The translations under genes and the position numbers were made by a program. 64,000 nt of DNA from Pseudomonas ovata (GTDB lineage: Bacteria; Pseudomonadota; Gammaproteobacteria; Pseudomonadales; Pseudomonadaceae): assembly GCF_003131185.1 (NCBI RefSeq), contig NZ_QFFU01000002.1, forward strand, positions 62,001 through 126,000, in the 5' to 3' direction. Under the pieces are notes generated by a model. The model was not told the DNA's origin and did not search any database. It saw only the letters and a program-made list of their open reading frames with translations. Positions 1 to 8,433 of the stretch are shown one piece after another. Numbering within the stretch: the stretch's first letter is position 1; every line of letters begins with the position of its first letter.

Positions 1-673
1 CCAGCAAAGATCGCAACAGCAAGCGGCCGCTCGGCGTCAACAACAAGACGAAACCGGGTCAGGCAGTGGCGATCTGTTTGGCAAAATGGTGGCGATTGGT
101 ATTGGGGCGGGGGCTGTCAGTTCGGTGTCGGGCGTCTCCAGCACGATTCGTAACCAAATGATCACTGGCATGGCGGCCGATATCCTCACCGATGGCAAGG
201 CCAACGGCATCGCCACGGCGCAGCGCAACCTCGGTACACAGGGGGCGGCAGCTACGATCATACCTGCCGCTTCGTCCTTGCAAGGCGCAAGCATGGGTAG
301 CCAGCCGGGTGCCAAGGGCAGTGCTGCCATGGCCAGTCGCAACGAGGCCGATGCCTTGAACGAGAGTCTGAAGAACATGGCGGGTATGGGCAGTGCAAGC
401 GATGCCTCCCAGGCCCGGCGCAGCCAGGAACTGGATGACATCGTACGTAAAGTAGCGGCCGACAGCGGGATGAAAACCAAAGAGTTCAAATATCAGTGCG
501 GGCCGAATGAGCCCATCAAGAGTGTCAGCGTACCTTACAAAACCGAGGCCTGTGCCGCTGCCAAGCAGAACTGGTTCAACGTGTACGCCTGTAATGACGT
601 CGAGAACATGAGCCAGGCCAACCAGCGCTGCCAGCAAGGTTGCGGTAGTCCAAGTTGTGAGGAGGCGCCATGA
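1..673 (+). CDS. Unrecognised protein, C-terminal part only (gene enters from left edge)
   Basis: The reading frame is open from base 2, so the true start lies outside the window; an internal ATG at 86 is not needed. The visible start is Gln/Arg-rich (many CAA/CAG codons), followed by a Gly/Ala/Ser/Met-rich stretch and a C-terminal region with seven Cys (CGPNEP, EAC, YAC and a closing RCQQGCGSPSC cluster). The Cys pattern suggests a disulfide-bonded, probably exported domain, but this is inference. I do not recognise the family. The frame stops at 671-673, about 150 bp before the convergent AEC transporter gene. Confidence 0.6.
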   Translation, partial: QQRSQQQAAARRQQQDETGSGSGDLFGKMVAIGIGAGAVSSVSGVSSTIRNQMITGMAADILTDGKANGIATAQRNLGTQGAAATIIPAASSLQGASMGSQPGAKGSAAMASRNEADALNESLKNMAGMGSASDASQARRSQELDDIVRKVAADSGMKTKEFKYQCGPNEPIKSVSVPYKTEACAAAKQNWFNVYACNDVENMSQANQRCQQGCGSPSCEEAP

Positions 674-827
674 CTGTCCCAGGCTTTGACTGCCGTTGAA
701 TAGGGCAGGTGGGCTTGGCTGCGGCCTGATAATCAAATGACTCACCGATTGGGCGTGGCCGATGATGCCATGGTAGCCCAGGGGCCGTATTCGGCGTTGA
801 TGTCGTCGAACAGTCTGGCCCTGTCTG

Positions 828-1748
828 CTACAACGTCAGCGCCAGTCCCATCGCCACCGGCAGGATCACGGCTGCCGCCACGGTCTGGGCCGCAATGATA
901 TTGGCCATCAGCAAGGCATCGCCGCCCATTTGCCGGGCCATGACATAGGACGATGAGGCGGTCGGCAAGGCTTGGAAGATCACCGCCACCGCAGCAGCCT
1001 GACCGCCAAACCCGGCGCTGCGGCACAGCAGGTAGGCCGCCGTCGGCATGACCAAAAACTTGATCACCGACGCACAGGCAATAGGGCGCAGGTGCTGGCG
1101 CAGCGAGCCCAGGCCCAGGGCCGCGCCTACGCACAACAGGCCCAGGGGCAGGGCGGCACTGCCCAGGGACGCGAGCATCGGCGACAGCCAGGCCGGCAGG
1201 GTCAGGCCGCTGATCCTGGCCAGCACGCCCAGCAGGCACGACACCAGCAACGGGTTGGTGAAGAGCGAGCGCAGCACCGAGCCCAGCGCCTGGTGGGTCG
1301 GGGTGCAGCGCGCAAACACCAGCACACACAGGATGTTGACGGTAGGTACGATGATCGCGTTGGCCACCGCCGCCATGGCCACGCCCGAGCTGCCGAACAG
1401 CCCGGCGGCGACGGTGACCCCGATAAAATTGTTGAAGCGGATGCCGCCCTGGAACACCGAGGTGAACGCCGCCCCCTGCTCGGCCATGCGCCCCCGAAAG
1501 GCATACAGCAGCGCGGCGCTGCCCAGCGTCGAGGCCAGCAGCACCCAGGCCATGTCTTTGATTGGCACCTGCGAGAAGTTGGCCGTAGACAGGCTGTGAA
1601 AGAACAAAGACGGCAGCAGGATGTAATAGCCGATGCGTTCGGCGCCGGGCCAGAAGCTGTCGGCCACAAAGGTCCGGGCCTTGATCACCACACCCAGGGC
1701 GATCAGCAGGATGATCGGACACAGCGTGGTCAATACCAGCGCAATCAT
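828..1748 (-). CDS. AEC-family (auxin efflux carrier type) transporter
   Basis: 306 residues, hydrophobic throughout, with the two-times-five helix layout of the AEC/bile-acid-type superfamily. The N-terminal helix (LTTLCPIILLIALGVVIK), a mid-protein FNNFIGV segment and a C-terminal QTVAAAVILP segment match this family, which exports or exchanges organic anions such as malate or malonate across the inner membrane. Its ATG overlaps the stop of the upstream aminotransferase gene by 4 bp, so the two are translationally coupled and the substrate is plausibly the acid made or used by that enzyme (inference). Confidence 0.85.
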   Translation of the reverse strand: MIALVLTTLCPIILLIALGVVIKARTFVADSFWPGAERIGYYILLPSLFFHSLSTANFSQVPIKDMAWVLLASTLGSAALLYAFRGRMAEQGAAFTSVFQGGIRFNNFIGVTVAAGLFGSSGVAMAAVANAIIVPTVNILCVLVFARCTPTHQALGSVLRSLFTNPLLVSCLLGVLARISGLTLPAWLSPMLASLGSAALPLGLLCVGAALGLGSLRQHLRPIACASVIKFLVMPTAAYLLCRSAGFGGQAAAVAVIFQALPTASSSYVMARQMGGDALLMANIIAAQTVAAAVILPVAMGLALTL

Positions 1749-2911
1749 GGACGGACCTTCCCGAGGTAGTCGACGATGCGCCGGCAGCCTTCGACCAGTT
1801 GCGCCTTGTCGGTGGCAAATGACAAACGCAGGGCCTCGGTGACGCCAAAGGCCGAGCCCGGCACCACCGCCACGCCGTGCTCGTGCAACAGCGCATCGGC
1901 TGCGGCATCGCCATCGCGCACTGTGCCGGTCAGTGTGGGCAGCAGATAAAAGGCACCGTCGGGCTTGTTGACCACCAGCCCCGGCGCTGTCTGCAGAATC
2001 GCCAGCGCCGCATCACGGCGGTCGCGGTACACCGCATTGCGTTCCTGCAGGCACTGTTGCGGTCCATTCAGCGCAGCCGCGGCGGCCATCTGGCTCAGGC
2101 TCGAGGTCTGGGTGCAGTTCTGCGACTGCACCGCGTTGATACGGTCAATCAAGAATTGGGGACCGGCGCCCCAGCCCACACGCCAGCCGGTCATGGCATA
2201 GGCCTTGGACACGCCGTCCACGGTCAGGATGCGCGACTTGAGTGCTGGCATGGCCGTCAGCAACGTACGCACCGGCTGGCCATCAGCAGCGAAGTGGATG
2301 TGAGCATAGATGTCATCCGACAGGATCATCACCTGCGGATGCCGGAGCAGCACCTGGCCCAGTGCTTCAAGGTCCTGAGTGCTATAGGTCACGCCGCTCG
2401 GGTTGCCGGGTGCATTGATGATCAGCCAGCGCGTGCGCTCGCTGATGGCGGCTTGCAGGTGTGCGGGCTGCAGGCGAAAGCCTTGTTCGAGGCTACAAGG
2501 CACGATGACCGGCACCCCGCCACAGGCGCGGACCATGTCGGGGTAGGAGGCCCAATAAGGCGCTGGAATGATGACCTCGTCGCCGGCCTGAATCGAGGCC
2601 AGGAAGGCGTTGAAGATGATCTGCTTGGCGCCGCAGCCGACTGCGATCTGGTTGATATCGTAATGCACGCCAGGGTTGCGCTCGAAAGCCTGCACAATGG
2701 CCTGGCGCAGTTCCGGGAGGCCGTTGGCCGGCGAATAGCCGAGTTTGCGGTTGTCCAGTGCGGCATGGGCCGCAGCGAGCACATGGGCCGGTGGAGTGAA
2801 ATCGGGCTCGCCCAGAGTCAGGTCAATGATGGCGTGGCCGGCCGCCTTCAGTTCGGCGGCACGTCTGGCCATGGCCAGGATGGGGGACGGAGCGGGAAGG
2901 GTGAGGCTCAT
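1745..2911 (-). CDS. Class I/II PLP-dependent aminotransferase (aspartate aminotransferase-like)
   Basis: Fold-type I aminotransferase of about 388 residues using the ATG at 2911; a longer frame upstream starts at 2950 but adds 13 residues with no family match. Visible landmarks: N-terminal LGEPDF (about 34-39), NAPGNPSG (166-173, carboxylate and PLP contacts), DDIY (about 199-202) and the Schiff-base lysine in VSKAYAMTGWRVGW (K236). These fit the aspartate/aromatic aminotransferase subgroup; the exact amino donor cannot be read. It overlaps the AEC transporter downstream by 4 bp and follows the LysR gene on the same strand after 90 bp. Confidence 0.88.
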   Translation of the reverse strand: MSLTLPAPSPILAMARRAAELKAAGHAIIDLTLGEPDFTPPAHVLAAAHAALDNRKLGYSPANGLPELRQAIVQAFERNPGVHYDINQIAVGCGAKQIIFNAFLASIQAGDEVIIPAPYWASYPDMVRACGGVPVIVPCSLEQGFRLQPAHLQAAISERTRWLIINAPGNPSGVTYSTQDLEALGQVLLRHPQVMILSDDIYAHIHFAADGQPVRTLLTAMPALKSRILTVDGVSKAYAMTGWRVGWGAGPQFLIDRINAVQSQNCTQTSSLSQMAAAAALNGPQQCLQERNAVYRDRRDAALAILQTAPGLVVNKPDGAFYLLPTLTGTVRDGDAAADALLHEHGVAVVPGSAFGVTEALRLSFATDKAQLVEGCRRIVDYLGKVRP

Positions 2912-3001
2912 CACAAGGACCTTGTCTGGAAGTACCGACACAGTAGCCAACGCCTTGATTGAATAAAAACGGAATGTTTTAACGTAAGGGTTGAGAAAAA
3001 C

Positions 3002-3868
3002 TCAAGGGTTGCTCAAGGCTTTGGCCAGTACGCCGGTCAGGTGCTGCCGGCTGCTTTTGTCATGTTCCAGCAGCACCACGCGACGAATCAGTTGCGGCTC
3101 GCCAAAAGGCAGCAGGGTCACGCATTCGAGGGTTACAAGATCGTCGTCCGACAGCGGCACCACCGCCACCCCCAGCCCGCGCGAGGCCATGCGTGACAGG
3201 GCTTCCTGGCTGTCCAGTTCCATGGCCTCGGTGACGCGGATGCCCATCCGGTTGAGTTCCTGCTCGATGACCCGGCCGGCCCAGGCGCGCTTGTCGAAGC
3301 GTAGAAAAGGCTGGGTGCTCAGCAGCCTGACCAGGCTCTGGCCCTGCAAATGAGGAGCGGCCACGGCCCAGAAACGATCATGGTAAAGCGGCGTCACACT
3401 CAGGCTTGGTGGAAACGGCCTGACCGGCTCGGTGGTGATGGCCGCGTCCAGTTCGCCATCCTGCACGCGTCTGGCCAGTTCCGATGACATGCCCGACACC
3501 ACGCTGATGTGCAGCCTGGGGTGGTGGTTCTTGATCCACACCAGGGCCTCGGGCAGACGGCCGGCCAGGGCGGTCTGGATCGCGCCGATGCGGATCCGGC
3601 CGCTCAGGCCGGGGCCCGAGTACAGCTGGTGGGCGAGGTCATCGTATTGCGCCAGGATGATTTCAGCCTGCGCCAGTGCCAACCGGCCGGCCTCGGTCAG
3701 CGTGACCTGCCGGCGGGTGCGATCGAACAGGCTGACACGCAGCTCATCTTCCAGCGCCTTGATCTGCAGGCTGATGGCCGAGGGGGTCAGGCTCAGGCTG
3801 TCGGCGGCCTTGACGAAGTTGCCGTGCCGGGCGATGGCAACTAGAGAGCGGAGCGCTTTGAGTGACAC
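3002..3868 (-). CDS. LysR-family transcriptional regulator
   Basis: 288 residues from a GTG at 3868 with AAGG about 10 nt upstream. This start puts the winged helix-turn-helix (SLKALRSLVAIARHGNF, then TPSAISLQIKALE) at the N-terminus as in all LysR proteins. A longer frame to 4090 is rejected because its extra 74 residues are translated from a tandem repeat and a REP element. The C-terminal half is a normal LysR effector domain. It sits upstream of the aminotransferase/AEC pair and divergent from the MFS gene, so it may control either or both. Confidence 0.87.
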   Translation of the reverse strand: MSLKALRSLVAIARHGNFVKAADSLSLTPSAISLQIKALEDELRVSLFDRTRRQVTLTEAGRLALAQAEIILAQYDDLAHQLYSGPGLSGRIRIGAIQTALAGRLPEALVWIKNHHPRLHISVVSGMSSELARRVQDGELDAAITTEPVRPFPPSLSVTPLYHDRFWAVAAPHLQGQSLVRLLSTQPFLRFDKRAWAGRVIEQELNRMGIRVTEAMELDSQEALSRMASRGLGVAVVPLSDDDLVTLECVTLLPFGEPQLIRRVVLLEHDKSSRQHLTGVLAKALSNP

Positions 3869-3964
3869 GAGTGGACCTTGCGAGGCGGGCCGCCAGGATT
3901 GGCCAGGCCGGGGTTTATTGTGCCGTGTGCCTGTGCGGGTGGCCAGATGCCGGCCACTGTCTGT

Positions 3965-4004
3965 GCCACAGCCACAGCCACAGCCACAGCCACAGCCACA
4001 GCCA
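3965..4004 (+). repeat. Tandem hexanucleotide repeat (GCCACA)x6.7
   Basis: Six perfect GCCACA units run from 3965 to 4000 and continue as GCCA before merging into the REP element at 4003. The array lies in the 261 bp between the divergent lysR and MFS genes, about 100 bp from the lysR start and 125 bp from the MFS start. Perfect short tandem arrays are prone to length change by slippage. Confidence 0.95.
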
Positions 4005-4028
4005 TCGCCGGCAAGCCGCCTCCCACAG
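4003..4028 (+). repeat. REP element (CATCGCCGGCAAGCCGCC family)
   Basis: An imperfect palindromic REP unit, core CATCGCCGGCAAGCCGCC followed by TCCCACAG. The same sequence recurs at 5357, 22.7-23.0 kb (five units) and 26689. It abuts the hexamer array. REPs are non-autonomous elements spread by RAYT transposases; no RAYT gene is present in this window. Confidence 0.9.
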
Positions 4029-4129
4029 GCGGCGCAGTGCCTGCCGTTCGGTAATAATCTGCAATGAATATTTGACCGAGTGCTCAACAATCCTTAGGGT
4101 GTCCGACCGTTTTTCTGCCTGAGATCCTC

Positions 4130-5314
4130 ATGACTGACCGCTCCAAACTGCCGCCGACCGTCTACTTGCTGGGCCTGACGATCTTTTCTCTGGTCACCGC
4201 CGAGTTCATGGTCGCCGGCATGATGCCGGCCCTGGCCCAGGCCTTTTCGGTGAGCCTGGCGCAGGTGGGCAACCTGATTGCGTTCTATGCCCTGGGCATG
4301 GCGCTGGGTGGCCCGCCGGTCACCGTGTTGCTGCTTTCACGCGGCATCAGTAACCAGCGCGCGCTGGTCGGCCTGCTGGCAGTGTATGTCGTCGCCAGCG
4401 TACTGGCGGCGATTGCACCGACGTATACGGTGCTGGCGTTGGCGCGCATCGTCATGGGCGTGTCGAGTGCGGCCTGTATCGGCTTGTGCATGACCCTGTG
4501 TGCCGGGCTTGTGGCGGCGCAGGACCGTGGCCGGGCGATCTCGGTGGTGCTGGCCGGGTTGATGCTGTCGCCGGTGGCCGGTGTGCCGATGACCGCCTGG
4601 GTCGAGCATCATTACGGCTGGCGCGCCAGTGCCTGGCTGGTGGTAGGGCTGGCGCTGGTGTGCACTGTGCTGGCAGCCACTCGCCTGCCCGCTGGCAAGG
4701 CCGGCAGCGAGCCGGCCCTGGCCCGCCAATGGGCGGCCTTGAAGAGCCGCAGCCTGTGGGCGGCCTATGTCACCAGTGGCTTGATCATCGGCGCAACCTT
4801 TGCCGCCTTCAGCTATTGCACGCCGATCCTGATCGAAGAAGTGGGCATCGCCCCGGGGAACGTGGCGCCATTGCTGGCGTTGTATGGCGTGGCCAACCTG
4901 ATGGGCAACATGCTGATCGGCCGGATTGCCGACAGCCACACCTTCATGGCCCTGCGCGTGGGGCTGGCCGTGATGGTGCTGGCGCTGGCCGGATTTGCCT
5001 TGTCCGGCGCGCATCACTGGTTGAGCCTGGGTTGTTTCATCGCCCTGGGCCTGACCGGCGTGGCGTTGAACCCGGCGATGGTGGCGCGGGTGATGAAAGC
5101 CGCCGAACCCAGTGCTCTGGTGAACACCTTGCACACCTCGGTGATTACCGCGGGGCTGGCGCTGGGCAGTTGGGCCGGTGGCAGTGTCATCGAGGCCGGC
5201 TATGGCCTGCGTGCGCCCTTGTGGGTGGGCGCGGGCATGGCGCTGGTGGGGTTGCTCAGCGTGATGCTACCGAGCATTGCAAGCCGCACGGCAGCGGTCG
5301 CCACGCCTTCCTGA
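4130..5314 (+). CDS. MFS transporter, DHA1 drug/sugar efflux type
   Basis: 394 residues with about 12 predicted membrane segments. The N-terminus (TIFSLVTAEFMVAGMMPALA) is the start of helix 1 in the AraJ/YdhP-type DHA1 subgroup, and the helix 2-3 region GMALGGPPVTVLLLSR and the motif-C-like helix 5 AGLMLSPVAGVPMTAWV support an H+-coupled exporter. Substrate unknown. It is divergent from the LysR gene, with the tandem repeat and a REP between them. The start ATG at 4130 has GAGATCC 5-10 nt upstream. Confidence 0.88.
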   Translation: MTDRSKLPPTVYLLGLTIFSLVTAEFMVAGMMPALAQAFSVSLAQVGNLIAFYALGMALGGPPVTVLLLSRGISNQRALVGLLAVYVVASVLAAIAPTYTVLALARIVMGVSSAACIGLCMTLCAGLVAAQDRGRAISVVLAGLMLSPVAGVPMTAWVEHHYGWRASAWLVVGLALVCTVLAATRLPAGKAGSEPALARQWAALKSRSLWAAYVTSGLIIGATFAAFSYCTPILIEEVGIAPGNVAPLLALYGVANLMGNMLIGRIADSHTFMALRVGLAVMVLALAGFALSGAHHWLSLGCFIALGLTGVALNPAMVARVMKAAEPSALVNTLHTSVITAGLALGSWAGGSVIEAGYGLRAPLWVGAGMALVGLLSVMLPSIASRTAAVATPS

Positions 5315-5356
5315 AGCGCGGCCTTGCACGACCGGCTGCGGTGTCTGTGCGGCTGC

Positions 5357-5474
5357 CATCGCCGGCAAGCCGCCTCCCACAAGGGGACGTGTCGTGGCGT
5401 TCGCGACCAACGATCGCTCCGGGCAGATTTGTGGCGGATGTCGCCGTCTCGTAGGAGCGACCAACGGTCGCGAA
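5357..5474. repeat. REP cluster: one CATCGCCGG-type unit and an inverted pair of GTAGGAGCG-type units
   Basis: 5357-5381 repeats the REP core seen at 4003. A second family follows: an inverted, imperfect copy at 5400-5420 (TCGCGACCAACGATCGCTCC) and a forward copy at 5451-5474 (GTAGGAGCGACCAACGGTCG). The cluster fills the 196 bp between the convergent MFS gene and the ABC transporter operon, a usual REP location where it can limit read-through or protect mRNA ends. Confidence 0.85.
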
Positions 5475-5510
5475 CAGGCCTCTCCCACAAGGGGCTGCAA
5501 GCTGGGCTGA

Positions 5511-6662
5511 TCAGTGTGCGCCGGCGGCCTTGTTCAGGTCGCCGTCGGCCCATTCGGTGTAGATGCAGGCATCGGTCGTGGCCCAGCGCACTTTGACCGT
5601 GTCACCGGCGACCATTGGCATGCCGGTGGCCGACAGGGCCTTGACGGTCATGGCCGTGCCGCTGCCGGTGACCACCGCGCAGGTCTGGCTCTCGCCGAGA
5701 AACAGCACTTCAGTGACCTTGGCGGTGACTTCGTTCCAGCCTTCGGCCAAGGGTGTGCTGGCGGCCTGGGCAACGCTCAGGGCCTGGGCCTTCTCCGGGC
5801 GGACCATCAGCAGTATGTCCTGGTCGGTCTTCAGGCCTGCTGTCAGGCGGATCGACAAGGGCTGGCCCTCGAAGGTCGCCACCGCGTTGCCCTGGGCCTT
5901 GAGGCGCAGGAAGTTGGAGTTGCCCAGGAACGAGGCAACGAACGCATTCGGCGGGTTCTGGTACAGGTCATAGCCGCTGCCCAGGCCGACGATCTTGCCG
6001 TGGCTGAAAATCGCGATGCGCTGGCTCAGGCGCATGGCTTCTTCCTGGTCGTGGGTCACGTAGACGATGGTGATGCCCAGCCGGCGATGCAGCTGGCGCA
6101 GCTCGTCCTGCAGGTCTTCACGCAGTTTCTTGTCCAGCGCGCCGAGCGGTTCGTCCATCAGCAGGATGCGCGGTTCGTAGACCAGGGCACGGGCAATCGC
6201 CACCCGCTGTTGCTGGCCGCCGGACAGTTGCGCCGGGCGCCGATGGGCGAAGGCGTCGAGCTGTACCAGCTTGAGCATGGCGTCGACCTTCTTGTCGCGT
6301 TCGGCCGCCGACAGCTTGCGAATGTTGAGCGGGAAGGCAATGTTGTCGCGCACGTTCATGTGTGGAAACAGCGAGTAGCGCTGGAACACCATGCCGATGC
6401 CGCGCTTGTGCGGCGGCACGTTGACCAGTGACGAGCCGTTGACCAGAATCTCGCCGCTGCTGGGCGTTTCGAAGCCGGCCAGCATCGACAGGGTGGTGCT
6501 CTTGCCCGAGCCGCTGGAACCCAGGAAGGTCAGGAACTCGCCGTCCTTGATGTCCAGGTCGATGTTGTCCACCGCAGCGAAGTCGCCGTAGTGCTTGTTC
6601 AGGTTGCGCAGGCGCACCAGGGGCTGGCCGGCGGTGGCAGAATCTTTGATCACGGCGCTCAT
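5511..6662 (-). CDS. Polyamine-type ABC transporter ATP-binding subunit (PotA-like)
   Basis: 383 residues. Walker A GSSGSGKST, Q-loop in VFQRYSLFPH, signature LSGGQQQR, Walker B ILLMDEP, H-loop YVTHD, then a C-terminal TOBE-like domain (about 280-375) ending in a YTEWADGD segment. This domain order is that of PotA/PotG-type importers for spermidine, putrescine or related amines. It is the last gene of a four-gene operon (binding protein, two permeases, ATPase); its ATG overlaps the preceding permease by 4 bp and has GGAG upstream. The nearby amine-like genes do not fix the substrate. Confidence 0.9.
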   Translation of the reverse strand: MSAVIKDSATAGQPLVRLRNLNKHYGDFAAVDNIDLDIKDGEFLTFLGSSGSGKSTTLSMLAGFETPSSGEILVNGSSLVNVPPHKRGIGMVFQRYSLFPHMNVRDNIAFPLNIRKLSAAERDKKVDAMLKLVQLDAFAHRRPAQLSGGQQQRVAIARALVYEPRILLMDEPLGALDKKLREDLQDELRQLHRRLGITIVYVTHDQEEAMRLSQRIAIFSHGKIVGLGSGYDLYQNPPNAFVASFLGNSNFLRLKAQGNAVATFEGQPLSIRLTAGLKTDQDILLMVRPEKAQALSVAQAASTPLAEGWNEVTAKVTEVLFLGESQTCAVVTGSGTAMTVKALSATGMPMVAGDTVKVRWATTDACIYTEWADGDLNKAAGAH

Positions 6663-7474
6663 GAGGTACTCCGGGCTTCGTTACGGCGACGCAGGGTCGC
6701 GGCGATGAACATGACCAGCACCGACAGGCCGATCAGCAGGGTCGAGGCAACAGCGATGACCGGCGTCAGGTCCTGACGCAGGGTGGTCCACATTTTCACG
6801 GGCAGGGTCTGCAGGGTGGGGCTGGCCATCATCACGCTCAGGACCACCTCGTCCCACGAGACCAGGAAGGCGAACAGGGCGCCGGCGATCATGCCCGGCC
6901 GAATGCCCGGGAAGGTCACCTTGTAGATCGCCTGCAACCGTGAGGCGCCGCAGATGACCGCGGCATCCTCGATCGACTGGTCGAACAGTTTCAGCGAGTT
7001 GATGATCGAGATGATGGTGAACGGCAAGGCGACGATCACATGGCTGACCACGAAGGAAAACAGCGTGCCGGTGTAGCCCAGTTTCAGAAACAGCGCATAG
7101 ACCGCCACGGCGATGATCACCAGCGGCACGATCATCGGCAGGGTGAACAGCCCGTAGAGCATGTCCCGGCCCGGAAAGCGCCCGCGTACCAGGGCAAAGG
7201 CGGTGGGCAGGCCCAGCGCCACGGCAAAGATCGTGGTCAGGATGGCGACCTTGAAGCTCGACATCGCTGCCGACATCCAGTCGGGATTGGAAAAGAACTG
7301 CCCGTACCATTTCAACGTCCAGCCCGGTGGCGGAAACATCAGCCACTGCGAGGAGCCGAACGACAACAGCACGATGAACACAATGGGCAACAAGAGGAAC
7401 AGGGCGATCAATCCGGTGATGCTGTACAGGCCAATCCGTAGCCGCGAGCCCATCGCGTTGGGGGTCAGGAGCAT
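6659..7474 (-). CDS. Polyamine-type ABC transporter permease (PotC-like)
   Basis: 271 residues with six predicted membrane helices (first: ITGLIALFLLLPIVFIVLLS). The EAA loop appears as EDAAVICGASRLQAIYKVTFP near 185-205, the cytoplasmic docking site for the ATPase. The helix count and the C-terminal arginine-rich tail fit PotC/PotI. The start ATG at 7474 has AGGTAAG upstream and lies 6 bp after the stop of the other permease gene. Confidence 0.9.
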   Translation of the reverse strand: MLLTPNAMGSRLRIGLYSITGLIALFLLLPIVFIVLLSFGSSQWLMFPPPGWTLKWYGQFFSNPDWMSAAMSSFKVAILTTIFAVALGLPTAFALVRGRFPGRDMLYGLFTLPMIVPLVIIAVAVYALFLKLGYTGTLFSFVVSHVIVALPFTIISIINSLKLFDQSIEDAAVICGASRLQAIYKVTFPGIRPGMIAGALFAFLVSWDEVVLSVMMASPTLQTLPVKMWTTLRQDLTPVIAVASTLLIGLSVLVMFIAATLRRRNEARSTS

Positions 7475-7480
7475 GCTGGC

Positions 7481-8431
7481 TTACCTCGCGTTACTGGCGC
7501 CTACCGGGGATTCCGGCTGGAGCTTCAGGTAGAAATAGAACATCACCAGGGTGATGGCGACCAACAGTGCCGCGGCGGCGCTGGCCAGGCCCCAGTTGAG
7601 GAACGACTGCACCTGCTGGACGATGAACTCGGGCAGCATCATGTTCTGCGCGCCGCCCAGCAGGGCCGGGGTCACGTAGTAACCGAGCGACATTACGAAC
7701 ACCATCAACGCGCCGGAAAACAGCCCCGGCCGGCACAGCGGCAGGAACACCCGGAAGAAGTTGGTCCAGGGGCTGGCGCCACAGATGGAACCGGCCTGCA
7801 GCACCATCGGGTCGATGGCCTGCATGGTGGCCTGCAACGGCAGGACGATGAACGGGATCATGATGTAGCTCATGCCGATCACCACGCCGGTCAGGTTATG
7901 CACCATCTCCAGCGGTTGGTCGATGATGCCCATCGCCATCAGGGCCTTGTTGATGACCCCCGAGGCCTGCAGCAGCACCAGCCATGAATAGGTACGTGCC
8001 AACAGGCTGGTCCACATCGACAGCAGCACGATGTTGAGCAACCAGCGGCCCCAGCCGCGTGGCACCAGGGTAATGGCCCAGGCCAGCGGGAAGCCCAGCA
8101 GCACGCTGAACAGCGTCACAAGGCCGGCGACCGAGAAGGTGTTGAACAACACCCGCGAGTAGGCCGAGTTGGCGAACAGTTGTTCGTAGTTGCCCAGCCC
8201 CGGCACCGGCTCCAGAAAGCCGCGCAGCAGCAGGCCGATTAAGGGGGCGAAGAAAAACAGGCCGAGAAACAGCAAGGCCGGCAGCAGGTTGCGGCTGCCG
8301 CGCCAGCGTTGTGCCAGGGAAGGCTTGGGGGTCATGGTCGCTCGCCTGTTCGCTGCCGGGGCGTGAACCGCGCCGGCGGTGCGCGAGGCACCACCGGACA
8401 CAGAGGATTGGCCGGATGCAGTGGCCGTCAT
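7481..8431 (-). CDS. Polyamine-type ABC transporter permease (PotB-like)
   Basis: 316 residues from the ATG at 8431, two bases after the binding-protein stop codon. Six membrane helices after a 50-residue polar N-terminal extension rich in Ser/Thr/Ala; helix 1 is NLLPALLFLGLFFFAPLIGL. The EAA loop is degenerate (AGSICGASPWTNFFRVFLP). A second ATG at 8335 (MTPKPSLAQRW) with GGCGAG upstream would remove most of the extension and cannot be excluded. It pairs with the PotC-like permease to form the channel. Confidence 0.87.
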   Translation of the reverse strand: MTATASGQSSVSGGASRTAGAVHAPAANRRATMTPKPSLAQRWRGSRNLLPALLFLGLFFFAPLIGLLLRGFLEPVPGLGNYEQLFANSAYSRVLFNTFSVAGLVTLFSVLLGFPLAWAITLVPRGWGRWLLNIVLLSMWTSLLARTYSWLVLLQASGVINKALMAMGIIDQPLEMVHNLTGVVIGMSYIMIPFIVLPLQATMQAIDPMVLQAGSICGASPWTNFFRVFLPLCRPGLFSGALMVFVMSLGYYVTPALLGGAQNMMLPEFIVQQVQSFLNWGLASAAAALLVAITLVMFYFYLKLQPESPVGASNAR

Positions 8432-8433
8432 TT

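Noticed and set aside
742..1914. 390-codon frame overlapping the AEC gene in another frame on the same strand
   Set aside because: No hydrophobic pattern or family; the AEC frame has clear membrane helices.
3869..4090. N-terminal extension of the LysR gene with CGCGCG repeats
   Set aside because: It is the translation of the hexamer array and a REP; LysR proteins start at the HTH.
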